This document shows positions 44,701-57,405 of a DNA stretch of 64,000 nt, one piece after another. This DNA is from Chrysemys picta bellii (lineage: Eukaryota; Chordata; Testudines; Emydidae), in NCBI RefSeq assembly GCF_011386835.1, contig NC_088791.1:56811498-56875497 (forward strand). The letters are read 5' to 3'. Positions within the stretch are counted from its first letter, which is position 1; the number at the start of each line of letters is the position of its first letter. The notes under the pieces were generated by a model, which ran no database searches, was not told the origin of the DNA, and saw only the letters and a list, made by a program, of their open reading frames with translations. The position numbers and the translations under genes are program-made.

Positions 44701-46015
44701 GTTGTTAAGTTTTTGTAACATTTTAACAGATAATCCACAATATAAACTCTTTCATCAGTCAATGAAGTTATGAACCTATCTGAGAGTTAGAGTAAATCAA
44801 ATCCTATATGGCAGAAATAAGCTACAGTAGTTGGATATTTAAGAATTTGCTAAGATGAAGCAAACATTACTTCATTAAAAAAGTTACATGCATTTCTGTA
44901 TGCATGTATGTATTGATCAGTGAGAGTGTGATAGATGTATTTCTATAAAATACGAAAAAGCAAGTCACTTTAAAAGAATAGAAATGGAAGGAGTATTTAG
45001 CAAATCTTTCCCTTACCTTGTTTGAAAATGCTGAAATTATCTGTGATACAGGATTCTCTGTTCCAAACCATGTTTTTACTTTCCATTAACCTGGAGCCTT
45101 TTCAAAGTACAATACTATTTTGCAAATATTGTTAATAATCTGTGGATTTAGTAATATTCCATATACTGTGATTACTCTTCAGAGAGCAATTGTCAAACTG
45201 CATAAGAGAGATGCCTTTTACCATTAGGCTCCTCCTTTCAGTAAGGGAGGATACATTTCTATTACCATATTTTTTTCTGCATCCACCCAGTTTTACTATT
45301 AAAAAAGACAGGTCTTATTGTAAATCCCAGAATCAGGTAAAACCATGAAACTATGCTTCAGTTGTTGTACGTGATGTGTTAGGATAGAGTTGCTCCTTGC
45401 TGTGCTTTTTGGAATGGAATGATTCCATCAGTTCGCCTTTGGGCAGTGGACATGTAGTCTGATCACAAGCCATTAGAAGGTATCATGAAGAAGCCACTGC
45501 TGATTGCACCCAAGTCACTACAACACAGGTTATTCAGTCTCCAGTGTTATGAGGTGAGGATAAGTTACTGCCAAGAAAATCAATACTGGTTGCACATACA
45601 CTGAGCAGGGCATACCTTCCAGATTACATCATGGATGGCTCTCCAGAACAGATTGTCTACCACGAGGCTACAGAAACTTCACCTCTCTAGTAGGAATTTC
45701 CAGGTAATCTAATAAAAGCACTGAAGAGGATGAGGTGCTACGATCAGTAGCACCCCCTCCTGCACCCAAACTCCCTCCCTCTTAGTTAACTAGAATTTTT
45801 GACTTACCAGAACCCCTCATTTCCCCAACATGATGGATAGCAAAGCTTTTACTGTAGTAGGCTGGCACAGGGGCTGATGGGCTGGAGAACCAAGATTCTG
45901 CTTCCTGTGAGAAGTCACCATGGTCCAGCAGAAGAACGATTGGCAGTACACATAAGCAGTTAAGAGAATGTCAACCTAGGTGGGCAGCTCACTACAATAA
46001 AACCAAGAACCAGAT
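41706..46015. other. No gene recognised
   Basis: A long AT-rich stretch, poor in recognisable repeats. At 43490-43530 is a piece of the GGGCCAGATCTTCACCTGG family. Open frames are short and unsupported. Confidence 0.5.
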
Positions 46016-46495
46016 CCCACTGTGACATTGCGCTCCATAATGTTTTATGGAAATATGCTTATGAGTATGAATATGATGCAACTGGAATATGCTTTAGGCA
46101 AAAGGTCTCTTGTAAGGTATCATTACAAAGCTTATAATCTACTGAGTGTGTTCATCCTTTGTATGCATGTATCATTCTTGTATCTGAAGCTAGAAATATG
46201 AAGTATAACTCTGAGGTCCTATTGTAATTATGCAACGTGTGGGCCATTAATGGCAGTTTAGAATCTTGATGGCTCCCATTGACTAAGACAATTGGTTGTA
46301 AATGGTTTATTTACCTGCAAGCCTTCCTGTGTCTGTGTGAGTCAGCCCAGGAAGAATGGAGGCTGGGGTCTCACAGGACATGTGATCATGTCACAGGATA
46401 CTTGAATCCATCTTAAATCTGGTACTTTTCTATTTAGAAGGAGGGGTGGGGGGGGGGACCCAGAGAGACAAAAGATTCCCAGCTTGTGCCAAAGC

Positions 46496-46502
46496 TATAA
46501 AA
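46496..46502 (+). promoter_or_regulatory. TATA box of the solo LTR
   Basis: TATAAAA in the context AAAGCTATAAAAGGGGG; the start site would lie about 30 bp downstream. Confidence 0.75.
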
Positions 46503-46797
46503 GGGGGTGGAACGGAACAAAGGGGGCTGCCAGTCATGAGAACACCCCTAGTTTCCACCTAAGATGTCTGCTGGAACTAACAAGGACTGTAGCAGGGGAA
46601 AGATTTGGCCCAGACTGGGAAGGAGTCTAGTCCATGAAAGAAGCTTACTGGAACATCTGAGGGTGAGATTTTACCTGTAATCAGTTTCTTAATGTATTAG
46701 GCTTAGACTTGCATGTTTTTACTTGATTTCATTTGGTGACTTACTTTGTTCTGTCTGTCTATTACTTGAAACCACTTAAATCCTACTTTTTATACTT

Positions 46798-46803
46798 AAT
46801 AAA
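46798..46803 (+). terminator. AATAAA of the solo LTR
   Basis: AATAAA about 300 bp after the TATA box, fitting the end of R in an LTR. Confidence 0.65.
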
Positions 46804-47779
46804 ATCACTTATTTATTAATGAACCCAGAGTAAGTGGTTAATACCTGGGGGAGCAAACAGCTGTGCATATCTCTCTATCAGTGTTATAGAGTTTGAGTTT
46901 ACCCTGTATTTATAGACAATTTATGAGTTTACCCTGTATACGCTTTATGCAGAGTAAAATGGATTTATTTGGGGTTTGGATCTCATTGGGAACTGGGTGT
47001 CTGGGTGCTGGAGATAGGTGACCTGCTGAGCAGTTTTTGGTTACAGTCTGCAGCTTTGGGGGCCATGGACCAGACCTGGGTCTGTGTTGCAGCAGACTAG
47101 CATTGCAGCAGTCCCAAGCTGGCAGGGAAAACAGGCTCAGAGGTAATTCCAGCACGTCAGGTGACAGTCCCAAGGGGGTCTCTGTGACTGAACCCGTCAC
47201 ACCCACTACACACGATGAGAAGGTCTGGCTTCAGCCAGCAAATAGCCACACAAAACAATAGCAAAAGGCAACACAGTGGACACGGGTCCTATGAGATAGC
47301 TACAGAATCAGAACAGTGGTAGAGACTACATTGAAGACATCTGTTGAATAGCAGCAGACAGTCGGAACACCCAGACATACTGGGCTAAGGTTAGGACTAG
47401 GTGGTCTTAGAAAGACCCTCAGCCAGCCTGATGTAGGAGAGTCTGAAGAAATGAGGTATATGAGTAAGCCAACCAACAAAATGAAGACAGAAATAGGGTG
47501 GAAGCAAGTCCCCCACCAACAGCTGCAATGTACAAGAAATGGGAGACTGGTTCAAAGACCAGCCCACTTTAAAGACTGAGGTCTAACAGACTGCAATGTG
47601 CTGGTGGTAAAGGCCATGTCCCTGAGTTGGTCTATCTCAGGGGTCAGCAACCTTTCAGAAGTGGTGTGCCAAGTCTTCATTTATTCACTGTAATTTAAGG
47701 TTTTGCGTGCCCCAATACATTTTAATGTTTTTAGAAGGTCTCTTTCTATAAGTCTATAATATATAACTAAACTATTGTT

Positions 47780-48007
47780 AAAAGAACAGGAGTACTTGTG
47801 GCACCGTAGAGACTAACAAATTTATTAGAGCATAAGCTTTCGTGGACTACAGCCCACTTCTTCGGATGCATATAAATATGCATATGCATCTGAAGAAGTG
47901 GGCTGTAGTCCACGAAAGCTTATGCTTTAATAAATTTGTTAGTCTCTACGGTGCCACAAGTACTCCTGTTCTTTTTGCGGATACAGACTAACAGGGCTGC
48001 TACTCTG
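47780..48007. mobile_element. Two-arm Penelope hairpin nested in hAT
   Basis: Flanked by 12-bp copies of TAAACTATTGTT (47768-47779 and 48008-48019). The arms about 47781-47872 and 47888-47979 are inverted and nearly identical; the right arm continues with GATACAGACTAACAGGGCTG. No coding sequence lies between them. Confidence 0.95.
47884..47930 (+). ncRNA. Hammerhead ribozyme-like motif
   Basis: CTGAAGA (47890-47896), helix II GTGGGC/GTCCAC with loop TGTA and one G-T pair, GAAA (47914-47917), helix III AGC/GCT with loop TTAT, and T at 47927 as the cleavage residue. The invariant core is complete because position 7 may be any base. Helix I is not evident. The opposite arm reads CCGAAGA and should be dead. 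Confidence 0.6.
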
Positions 48008-48191
48008 TAAACTATTGTTGTATGTAAAGTAAATAAAGTTTTTAAAATGTTTAAGAAGCTTCATTTAAAATTAAAATGCAGAGCCCCCCGGACCGGTGGC
48101 CAGGACCCGGGCAGTGTGAGTGCCACTGAAAATCAGCTCACGTGCCGCCTTTTGGCATGCGTGCCATAGGTTGCCTGCCCCTGGTCTATCT

Positions 48192-50285
48192 ACTAGTAAT
48201 CTCTGGCCCCAGCAAGTCAGCAAATGCTGGCACAAAACAAACAATAACAACAGTTAAAAGGAAAGATATCACAACCTGCCTGGAACATGAAGGGAGGCAC
48301 ACAGACTGCAGGAAGGAATAGTTTGGTAGAGGCAGCAAGAAGTCAGTCTGTTTGCACAGTGCTTGAATTCTAGCTGCAGTTGCAGCATCTCTGTTAATAA
48401 AGAGCCAGTTTAGTTTTAGAAACATGGAATGCTCTCATGTTATTACTCTGGACATTTGTCTGTCAGTTAATATTTTATATATCAATGTCATTATCAAGAA
48501 TATTTGTTTTCATCCATGGAACTCTTTTTATACAAGGAAGTATTGTTATCTCGATTTTTACAACTAGGGAAACTGAACTATGCTCCCCATAGATAAACTA
48601 CGTATTCTTAATCCTGGATTTACTTCACCTTCCCAAGCCCAGACCACAGGATCAGGTTTTCCTTGCAACATGTTGATAAAAATAATTGTTTAGAAATTAA
48701 GAGTAGTGTCTTGTACACAAAATCTTAAAGAGGTCATCACATAAAGGCCCCTTATGCCTTATAGATCAGCACCACTGCTCTTTATAAAGGACCAATACCC
48801 TTAACTTTTGAAAGTTCAGCTTCATTCATATTCAACAGTTCACATTTAGGTGCAGGGTCTGGTAAATGTGGGCAGTGTCTACAGAAAATACACTAATTAG
48901 AAATGAGCTGTTCAAATCTAACCTAGCTGCTTGTTCAAAATTGCTGTGCAGAAGTGAAACTGAGCCAGAGTTTCACATTGATTACTTGCATTTATCATTC
49001 CCCAGCCCTCCTCAAGTTCTGCTTCTGGGCTTTACCCTTATTACAAATTGCTAGTGAGACTATTTGTATATGTTGTGCAAAACCATGGTAAAGACTTCAC
49101 ATACTGAACCCTCCAGAGGGCTCCCTCTGCAGAAGGGACCCTAGTAATTGGGGGATATACTGATGTGCTTTGAGATAAGATGATGATTCTGTGCAAACTA
49201 AAAAGGCAGAAGTAGCAAATCACCTGTTAGGTGGATGAATAAAATGCTTAGTGCCAAATTCTGCTGAGTCTTCTACTGTTTGCTATCCCAGTGAAATCAA
49301 TATTGGATTGCACAGGATGTGTGTCAGGGCAGAATATGGCCTTTGGTATAACAAAAATTTAGCAAAAATGGACCCTTTCTACTTCAAATATTTGATAAGG
49401 GAAAAGGCTCCCATTAGACAGATGAGAGAGAATAGGATGAATGCATCAATGGGCTTTCTCCAATGGTTGAAATGAATCATAATGGCCAGTAAACCTTCCC
49501 AGTTCTACCTCAAAAATACCAGTAATCTGTTGCACTGAGTTTCATATTTAGCCTGTCATATTTGAAGATACAATATTGGAAATGTGTGGGTAAAGTACTA
49601 AGCATTGTCACTGAATAAATGGTGAGAAAATGTTTAAGATTTTAGCTGATGACCCTTTAGCATTGTTGCCTACAGCAATGTGCTGTATATCGCCACCTGT
49701 CATATTTAATCATACAATCTCCTTGCCTGGTATTTAGCAGCAAGTCTCTTATGTTTCTCATATGTTGCCTCATCAGTAAAAATTCCTTCTGTAGTCAGGT
49801 TATTAGTGGGGTGTTAAATGTAATATGCTGATCTAAGCCCTTTTAAAAATCAAATCTGATGTTTTCTGTCTTTGCTGGGCTTCAGGCCCTGAATGCAAAA
49901 TAATTCTAAACCTTCCCGCTTTCACCCACCCACTCTTTCTTTGATCTTTAATCGTTGCAAATGAAGAGCCAAGCAGACGCTAGGAGTCATTACAGCTAAG
50001 TGTAAACTGTAGAACTGGGGTATGTCATTATATTGCAGAAAGACTGTTGTGCCTATGATAGTAAAGCCAATCCTACTCCAAATAAACTTGTAATATTATA
50101 TTTATGAAATGGTAAGAACATTAACATGAAAATAATCACAGCTCAGATACTCCAGAGAACATTTATTCCTCTGAGATGCAGTGACAATTTCTGTCTAGGA
50201 AATGAAAAATGATTATCTTGTTAGTAGCACTGCATGCTCTGCTTTGCAATGTGATTATTTACTATTTCTACTACATTAGCACTTT
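48192..50285. other. No gene recognised
   Basis: No gene. A possible MIR fragment (ATCTCGATTTTTACAACTAG followed by GGAAACTGAAC) is at 48550-48590. Confidence 0.5.
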
Positions 50286-50505
50286 GGGCATGTCTACACT
50301 GCATCTGGGAGCTAGCTTCTCAGCCTGGGTCCATAGACTCGTGTTGGCAGGGCTCTAACACTAGCTGTGTGGACGTAACTCTGACACTGCAGCTGGGGCT
50401 GGAGCTCAGACTCCCAAGTTCACCCACTCCCACAGGCTTCAGAGCCCAAGCTCCAGCCCAAGCTGCAATATCTATGATGCTATCTTCAGAGGGCTAGCGT
50501 GAGCC
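50286..50505. mobile_element. GTCTACAC-family MITE, partial
   Basis: Begins GGGCATGTCTACACTGC. The interior has inverted CCCAAGCTCCAGCCC and GGGGCTGGAGCTC segments. The right end is not clear. Confidence 0.45.
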
Positions 50506-50554
50506 TTGATAAAACAAGTCTGTGGATCCGGACTGGTAGGCTCGCTCCTAGGTG

Positions 50555-50712
50555 TAGAGGAAGTATTATTTCCATTTTACAGGTGGGGAACTGAGGCACA
50601 GAGAAGGTAAACAGTTTGACCAAGGTCAAACAGGAAGTCAGAGGAACAAGAAGAAACTGAACCCAGCTGCCCTGAGACCGAGTGCACAGCCTTAACCACC
50701 AGACCTTTCTGT
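50555..50712 (-). mobile_element. MIR-type SINE
   Basis: The plus strand reads CATTTTACAGGTGGGGAACT, GAGGCACAGAGAAGG, CCAAGGTC and CCTTAACCACCAGA in the order of a reversed MIR (CORE-SINE) element. Confidence 0.65.
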
Positions 50713-52513
50713 GAAGTTGTCTCATCTCAGCCATTAAGCAGGATTGAGCCTGGTCAGTACTGGAATGTGAGCCCTCCAGTGTCTTGCCACAGTAGAGGTT
50801 TTGAGTAGCTCAAACCAGCTCAAAATCTCCCATATTGGCATTCCATGGATATTGAACAGGATGCATGGCAACCTGCCGAACTCTACAAGAAAGGGGAAAT
50901 TGCCCAGCACAATTGTCTTGGATCTTTCTGAGAGAAGGTTACAGGACAACTGCAGTAAACCAAACCCTCTGACTCAGGCAGTAATGTTTGGTAAACACTT
51001 GTGATAACTAAGGATCCCCTTGTACATTTTGAAGAATAGGTGTGGCCTCGCTGCAACTGGTCAGAAAAATCAACATCTAAATGAAATTTCAAAAAAGTTG
51101 GAGGGTGGGGAGGTGGAATTATGTGAATATTTTTGTTTGTTTGTTGTTTTTGGCCAGCTCTAGGCTAGGCCAAATTCTAATTTAGGAGTTCCCAATCTAA
51201 GGGCTCAGCCTAAGGTGCTGAGAATTGTGGGCCTGATTCAGTATAGCACTTAAGCATGTGCTTAGATTGAAGTCAATGGGATTGCTCATCTGCTGAAAGT
51301 TAAGCATGTGCTTAAATGCTTTGCTGGTTAAGGACCAGAGTACTCAGGACTTTGCAGGATCAAGCCCTAACTTAGGAAGTACCCCTTCAGTTGTATAATT
51401 CCCCTTCTAAACAAACACCTTCATACTCCTTGAACTGGAGTCCTGCTGCTCCTGACTCAGAAGGACAGCAGTGTTTCCACTTCCAATCACTGCTTTTCTG
51501 TGTACACATTATTTGTAAGACATTTTGGGGGAACAGTTAAAGTAAAAGATGCTTAGGCAATTTAAAACATTTTAGTGGAGAAAAAGGTGATAGGTGCTGA
51601 GAAAGATGTGGATTAAATATTAACTGGGTAGAGTATGTTTGATTATTGTTTATTTTACTTCTTGCAAAAAGAAAACCCCTGTGTGTTTTCATTGTATTTA
51701 TGAACCAGATACCCTGAAGAGATTTTAAGCTTGGTTATATTTCCTGTTATAGAGCAAACCAACCTTCTTTTGCTTCAGTATGGTATTTACACCATTTTTT
51801 CATTTTGTTTTTTTTAAATGTTTTCTGTTTTGCATTTTGGCTTTTCCTGAGCCTAACAGTTTTCTGTGTTTTTTGCACAGGTTACCATTTCTTCTCTGTT
51901 TGCAAAATGGTTTGTTATTGTTTCTTATGAATTTTAGCACCCCTGTCAGATCAAATAATAAGATTAAGGAATTCTATCAATGCCACAGAATGTTGATATA
52001 GTCTGCAAGCTCTTTGGTGGGGAATTTGAGAAGTGTGAATACAGAACTCTAAGGTACATCCTTTGCAAAAGTAATCCTATAAAATAGTTAATCTACAGCA
52101 TAGCACAGTACAGAAAAGTGACTCTTGCCCTGAGTATTAAGTTGGCTTTTAGATTAATTCCAGAGACATTTTTCCCTTGCTCAGCCCATGGGGTTCTGCA
52201 TAGATACAGGGGTCCAAACTAGTGTATCAGATTGTAAGAGCAGGGCCTAAGTTGGGTGGACATCAGTTTATGGAGTGCATACCCAAAGACCTTATAATAT
52301 TGCAGGAATATTCCCCAGTTATGCTGAGTGCAAGAAAAGGCTGAAAATGGTATAGAAACTGTAAAATCCTGGAAAAAAAATTACAGAAAATCGAGTTATT
52401 GTATTTCATAAGTACAGTTTAGCAAACAAACTGTTTTGCTCTTGCTATAAAGTAGAGATACATTTCTATTCTGGATAAAATATAACTGATTTCTCATAAT
52501 ATTCACACCACAG
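50713..52513. other. No gene recognised
   Basis: Contains at 51230-51345 a member of the GCACTTAAGCATGTGCTTA family. No gene evidence. Confidence 0.5.
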
Positions 52514-52646
52514 GTCAGTTACTTCGGCTAAAGATGTTTCGAGAGGATCATGGATCTTGGATGACAATGTTCTTCAGCACCATTCTCTTCCTTTTCATTT
52601 TTTCTCACATTTACAATCTGTGCCTCCTTATGGCAGGGAATATGAG
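52514..52646 (+). CDS. Candidate exon with a membrane anchor
   Basis: Between an acceptor-like CACCACAG (to 52513) and a donor GAG|GTAGGC (GT at 52647) lies an ATG (52534) that opens MFREDHGSWMTMFF and a strongly hydrophobic run (STILFLFIFSHIY) before CLLMAGNMR. It could be the first coding exon of a small signal-anchor protein. The frame stops four bases into the putative intron. I do not recognise it and chance is likely. Confidence 0.12.
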
Positions 52647-52654
52647 GTAGGCCA

Positions 52655-55600
52655 TGGGTTTTTATTTTCTCTGTCTTCTATTGGTGTATATATTCTCTCT
52701 GGAATTTATTTTATAGTGTGCTCCTGTATAATTAACAGTTTACTATAATGAAAACTCATTAGCATTTAAAATCTACCTTTTTCACACCTCTGTTTTTCTG
52801 AATTTAGGCATGATGGTAATTTAGCAGCTTGACTGACTAAGAGGTTTGATGATCAGTGATGAGTAGTATTAAGCTGATTAGTTCACAATTATAAAAATGT
52901 GACCTCAGCTATTAAGCCGACTTACTAATGATTCTCGTATCTACTGCTTATAGTTTGTTCACAGAAAAAAAAATACATTAAACTGAAGTTAAGGTTGAGC
53001 ATGTATCAGTAATTTAAGGGTAAAAACATTACAGGGACATTGGGATAATTACAATATGAAGCATTACAACCCAGGAAATTCAGATGATCAAATGGGTGAA
53101 TATCTTATCTACTTAGCAAGCCGAAAAAGTTACTGTTAAAGAATGTGATGATGTGTTTAATGGACTGAAATGCATTAAGGAAATATAAATGTGATGTATT
53201 ATAGGTTCCAGTGTGCTGCCAAAAATATATGCAGCATGTGAAGTCCCATTACCAACATAAGATAAAATAAAAGCTGAACTTGACTAGATGATAAAACAAC
53301 TGGGCTAATAATGTGGTTACCATAATAACACCAAACATTATGAAGTTGTATTGTTCCAATAGATATGAATAAGGGCATCAAATGCAATTACTATCCTAGG
53401 AGAGCAAATGTCCATGTGGTCAGAAAACCATCAAGGCTCTGAGATGGTAGTTACTGACAGATACCCAATATAAGCAAGGTAGGATAATCCTCCCAGCTCA
53501 TGAGGTTTAGGTCTTACATGTCCATCCTGCATTTGTGTCGGTTATTGACTGTGTCATTTTGTTATTATTATGCTTTATTTGCATTTGATTTTCCAAAAAA
53601 AAATAGAAGATATAACTAGCTCTTGGAGTCAGTGAATACTGGGCCCTGCCAGGTGACAGCATTAAGATTTTGTAACCTTGACTCATGTTCGGAAATGAAG
53701 TTAATTCACTCTTGCCAGCACTTCTGTGCCTCGCCTTTATTACACTCTCCCTTGTGTTGTTTGCATACTGCCATCTGTGCTGAAACGACTGTGTGATAGT
53801 CAAAGCCTATGTGCACACAGACAGACACGATCTATTTATAAAATTGATTGATTGATACATGCTGTCTTATAGAACATGAAATAAAGTCTCTCCATCCTTG
53901 GTGTTTATGCCAGTCTGATATCTGAAGAAAATTATTATGAGAAATTGACTGTGGTATGCCTGGTGAATCATTTGGACTCACCAAATGCTCTGAAGGTTTA
54001 TTGGAATGTGCTTGGTGCATTTCTAGCATTGGGACAATAGGCAAGAATGTAAACAAACAGTACAAATCTCACTCTTCAACTGTGTGACTTTGATGTAGAA
54101 CAATATCACTTTCTCCCACATCATATATGTGTCTGCTATACTTATACTGCAAAATTCTTCCATTCAGAAGGAAACTTTTCAACTGTAGATAGTGTATTCA
54201 GACAGAAGAGAGCTTGAATTGGCTCTCTCAGAGTACAGGTAGTGCAGTATGCATTAATTCTCAGAAAAAAAAAACACCAGTTGGGTTTGAGAGACTCATC
54301 AACAAAAGAGAGAATGCCAGAGCCCACTGTTTAACTCTATGTTACAATGACATTTTAGAGAGTAGATTTCCTCTCATTTTAGTGAATGTAATGTTTATGA
54401 AAGCTGCTTGTTTGACTCTATACAAAGGAGTTACAGCATGGACAGCACACTTTGCTACACTGCCTTAGTAGTGCAACCCAATCCTACACTGGAGGAACTG
54501 GCATTAAAGATAAAGGGGTAGGTCAGTATCCATGGTCACGCAGTCTGTAGTCTCTGCACAGATTGCTGACATGCATACTTACTGTGATGTGGACTCCTGA
54601 ACATTAAATACTTTAAAATAAAAGCATTTACAATAATAAAATCATCCTTCCAAAACAAGGGCTAAGAGCTGGGCTTTTTTTTTTAAGGGGTGGGCAAGCA
54701 GTGTGGTCACCTTGAGTATCAAATTTTTTGAACGTTTTCCACCCAGACCGGCAAAAGCTGGCTGAGAGAGCCTTAAAACCCCAACCCCCCAAGACTGAGT
54801 GGGAAAAGATCAACTCTTCTTGTGCATGTGTGCACATCACTTTGTCCCTCTACCAGCTAGCTTTGTGTGATGGCAGGGGAATGAAGCTGACAAGTTTCTT
54901 CATCTCTGAATACTGGATCTTGTCAATGAAAAGTCCCTAGTGCCTCACAGAATGGAGATATTGTGAGAGTGATGAATGTTGCCAGATGCATGTCTGCGCT
55001 GGTGAACACAACAAAAACAATGTCCTGGTGGGGGTTGGAGTGAGTCCCAAGACAGGAGATAGAGCTTTAACATTGTTTCAAGACTCATCTCGGAGTATGT
55101 GATAGGTTTGTGTTTATTGATGAGACTTTTTTTAAAGTGCTGTTTCAATGAGTGTTTTATGTTTGTCAAACCCAAGAATGTTTCATTAGTGTCCCTTTAA
55201 AAGTAAAAGTTTAGGAATTGTGCTTTACTGGGCGCTGAAAATAGGTGGCCAGTTTGTTGGTGGCTGAATACACACTGTGCAGCCAAAGGTTGCTTGGAGA
55301 GTATGAACAGCTGGATCAAAATCTTTGTGATTAGCCATTTGTGACTGTGATAGAGTGGGGATAGAACTCTACTGTATTGAGAACACCATCTTGCCCATGA
55401 ATGTAATTTATTGTTAGGGGCTCCACTTTGTATCGCAACCTCCATTGTAGATTGAGGCATCCATTTTTTGGCAGTAGGGGCTTGACACCTCGTTGAATGA
55501 CTGTCTGAGAAGTTGGCACAGAGCAATGTAATGCTATCAGGTCTGATTGTCTCTCAGTTATCAGCCCAACCACAAGAACGATGAACTCTCTCCACCTGGG

Positions 55601-56185
55601 TATATGGCCTAATGAGGTCAGAGACTACATTTAAGAGGGGAATTCTCTCTCTGAAGGGAGTGTGTGTAGCAGGTCACAGCCACCATGCAGGAAGTCTGGG
55701 CTAAGGAGGTAGAAAATCAGAAAAGCTGCTTATCCTATGGAGGCTCAAACACAGGACATAGAGGGGGGTGATTTCAGGATTGTTTGTTATTTTCCAAATA
55801 TCTGTAACTCTCTAATGCTGTTGAAGAGTAAAATGCCTGAGGTTAAGAAATTCCTTTTCTAAACCTGAGTTCCTTGCCTGCCTGCCATCTTGTCCCTGAA
55901 GGGCTGGAATGCTCCTTTGTGTGGTCTAAGGCAGCTGGACTGGAGGATCTTACTGCCCAAGAAGGGTGCTAGACACAGGGTATCTGGGAATATACCTGAG
56001 AGACCCAGAGCTACAAACTGTGACCAGTCACCACTAGAGCAGGTCGAGAATTTTCTACAGAACAATTTTAGGGGGGGGGGGGGAAGGGGAAAATGCCAAT
56101 TCATTGAAACAAAAACTTTGTGAAACTTATTCACTTTTGATGGAAGACTTCTTACTCCCCCTAGTTCTGAGAGGGGTGAGATAGA
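52655..56185. other. No gene recognised
   Basis: AT-rich, then more complex sequence. 55195-56045 has a mid-GC composition unlike its surroundings and may be an old LTR or other repeat, but I find no termini. Confidence 0.45.
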
Positions 56186-56189
56186 AAGA

Positions 56190-56335
56190 GGGGCCCTGGA
56201 ATAGCCAGGTGGCTAGGCACTCATCTGGAATGTGGGATACCCCTCTTAAAGATCCTGCTCTGCCTGATTCAAAGTAAGGACAGGAACGTTAACCTGGGTC
56301 TTCTGTGTTCTAGATAAGTGCTCTTTATCTCTTTT
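56190..56335. mobile_element. tRNA-like SINE copy, decayed
   Basis: ATAGCCAGGTGGCTAGGCAC resembles an A box. A reversed second half (CTGGGTCTTCTGTG...) follows, giving the partly palindromic layout shared with 56388, 59277 and 59475. Confidence 0.4.
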
Positions 56336-56387
56336 CTGTTGAAGCTGTTCCTCATTGTATAAATATGCTTTTCAGTAACAGACACTG

Positions 56388-56490
56388 ACTAGCCTCGTGG
56401 TTAAGGAACTCACGTAGGATATGGACATCCAAGTTCAAGTCCCTGTGACTCCCACATCCCAAGAGAATTCCCTAACCACTGGGGTGGGTC
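56388..56490 (+). mobile_element. tRNA-like SINE copy
   Basis: TAGCCTCGTGGTTAAGG as A box and AAGTTCAAGTCCC as B box about 35 bp on; then an inverted CCCACATCCC...CCCTAACCACTGGGG. Confidence 0.55.
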
Positions 56491-57094
56491 TCTCTGCTTT
56501 TCATGAAGCATTTCTAAAGGTTGCAATTTCGTCCTAATGTGGAACCAGAAAAATGTTTGAAGTTGTGAAAATGTTCACAGGACAGGAAAACTATTTCCCA
56601 TCCAGCCCTTGTCACTCTTCAGACCCTGATGAGATGTGGTTCCTACCAGGTGGGTTCACTCACAACAGGCTGGTGTCCATCCAGAGAGAGGGACAGGGGC
56701 AGGTTGTGACAGCGACCTTCATAACACTGAGTTGGCATGTAAGTTAAGGCAGCTGAGAGTGGCTTATGCACAGATGATGCTAGAGGTTTTATTTCAGGAA
56801 GTTATTTTTTTTAAGAACACTAGAGTCTAAAACTGATTAAAGAGAAACTGAAGAACTAGGCTGAGATTTTCAAAGGATCCTAAGGCAGTTATTTCATCCA
56901 ACTTCCATAGAATTCAATGGGATTTGTGTGCATAAAGCCCCTTTGAAAATCTTGGCCAGAGACCTTTGCCTAGGATCTGCCTGCTTGAGAGTCTGCCCTG
57001 CTCCTTCTGCCGTATTGCCAGGAATGAGGCAATAGTGAAAAGGGTGCTTTCGAGCAGTATTTCTCAGTTTTTACATAGCACTTCTCATCCTTAG
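56491..57094. other. No gene recognised
   Basis: 56848-56960 is an old repeat of the palindromic GATTTTCAAAGG...CCTTTGAAAATC type. No gene. Confidence 0.5.
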
Positions 57095-57235
57095 GTCTCA
57101 GAGCACTTTCCAAAGTACAGTGTATATCAGTATCCTCATTTCACAGGTGGGGGTGCTGAGTCACAGAGATGAGTGACTTGCTCAAGGTCACATGGTAGGT
57201 AGAACCCAGGTCTCCTGACTACCAAGCCAGTGCCC
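57095..57235 (-). mobile_element. MIR-type SINE
   Basis: CATTTCACAGGTGGGGGTGC, GAGTCACAGAGATGAGTGAC, TTGCTCAAGGTCACATGG and GAACCCAGGTCTCCTGACTA follow the reversed MIR order closely. Confidence 0.75.
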
Positions 57236-57405
57236 TGTGTGTTTTAGGCCCAAATGTTTAGCCACCTTCATACTGTTTTAATCTACTATGGCCTTCTGTG
57301 GTCTAAATTCTGTTATCTTGTACTCAAGTCCACTAGTGCTGGCCCTCTGTCAAAAGTCCTGCCTAGCTCCTGATGTCACTCAGGCATCTCTAGATGATTA
57401 TTGGC

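Larger units (their letters stand above)
46021..47201 (+). mobile_element. Solo LTR, plus strand
   Basis: Starts TGTGACATTG and ends CGTCACA; the first and last seven bases form a short inverted repeat. CCCAC flanks both sides (46016-46020 and 47202-47206), the 5-bp duplication of retroviral-type integration. TATAAAA at 46496 and AATAAA at 46798 mark U3, R and U5 in order. A short direct duplication, GAGTTTACCCTGTA, recurs at about 46892 and 46925 in U5. No internal viral sequence remains. It is one LTR left by recombination. Confidence 0.9.
47638..48183. mobile_element. hAT-like MITE with nested hairpin
   Basis: Starts CAGGGGTCAGCAAC and ends GGTTGCCTGCCCCTG, with perfect 8-bp flanks GTCTATCT (47630-47637 and 48184-48191). 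Without the Penelope insertion and its duplication it is 306 bp and matches the copy at 25527. Confidence 0.95.
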
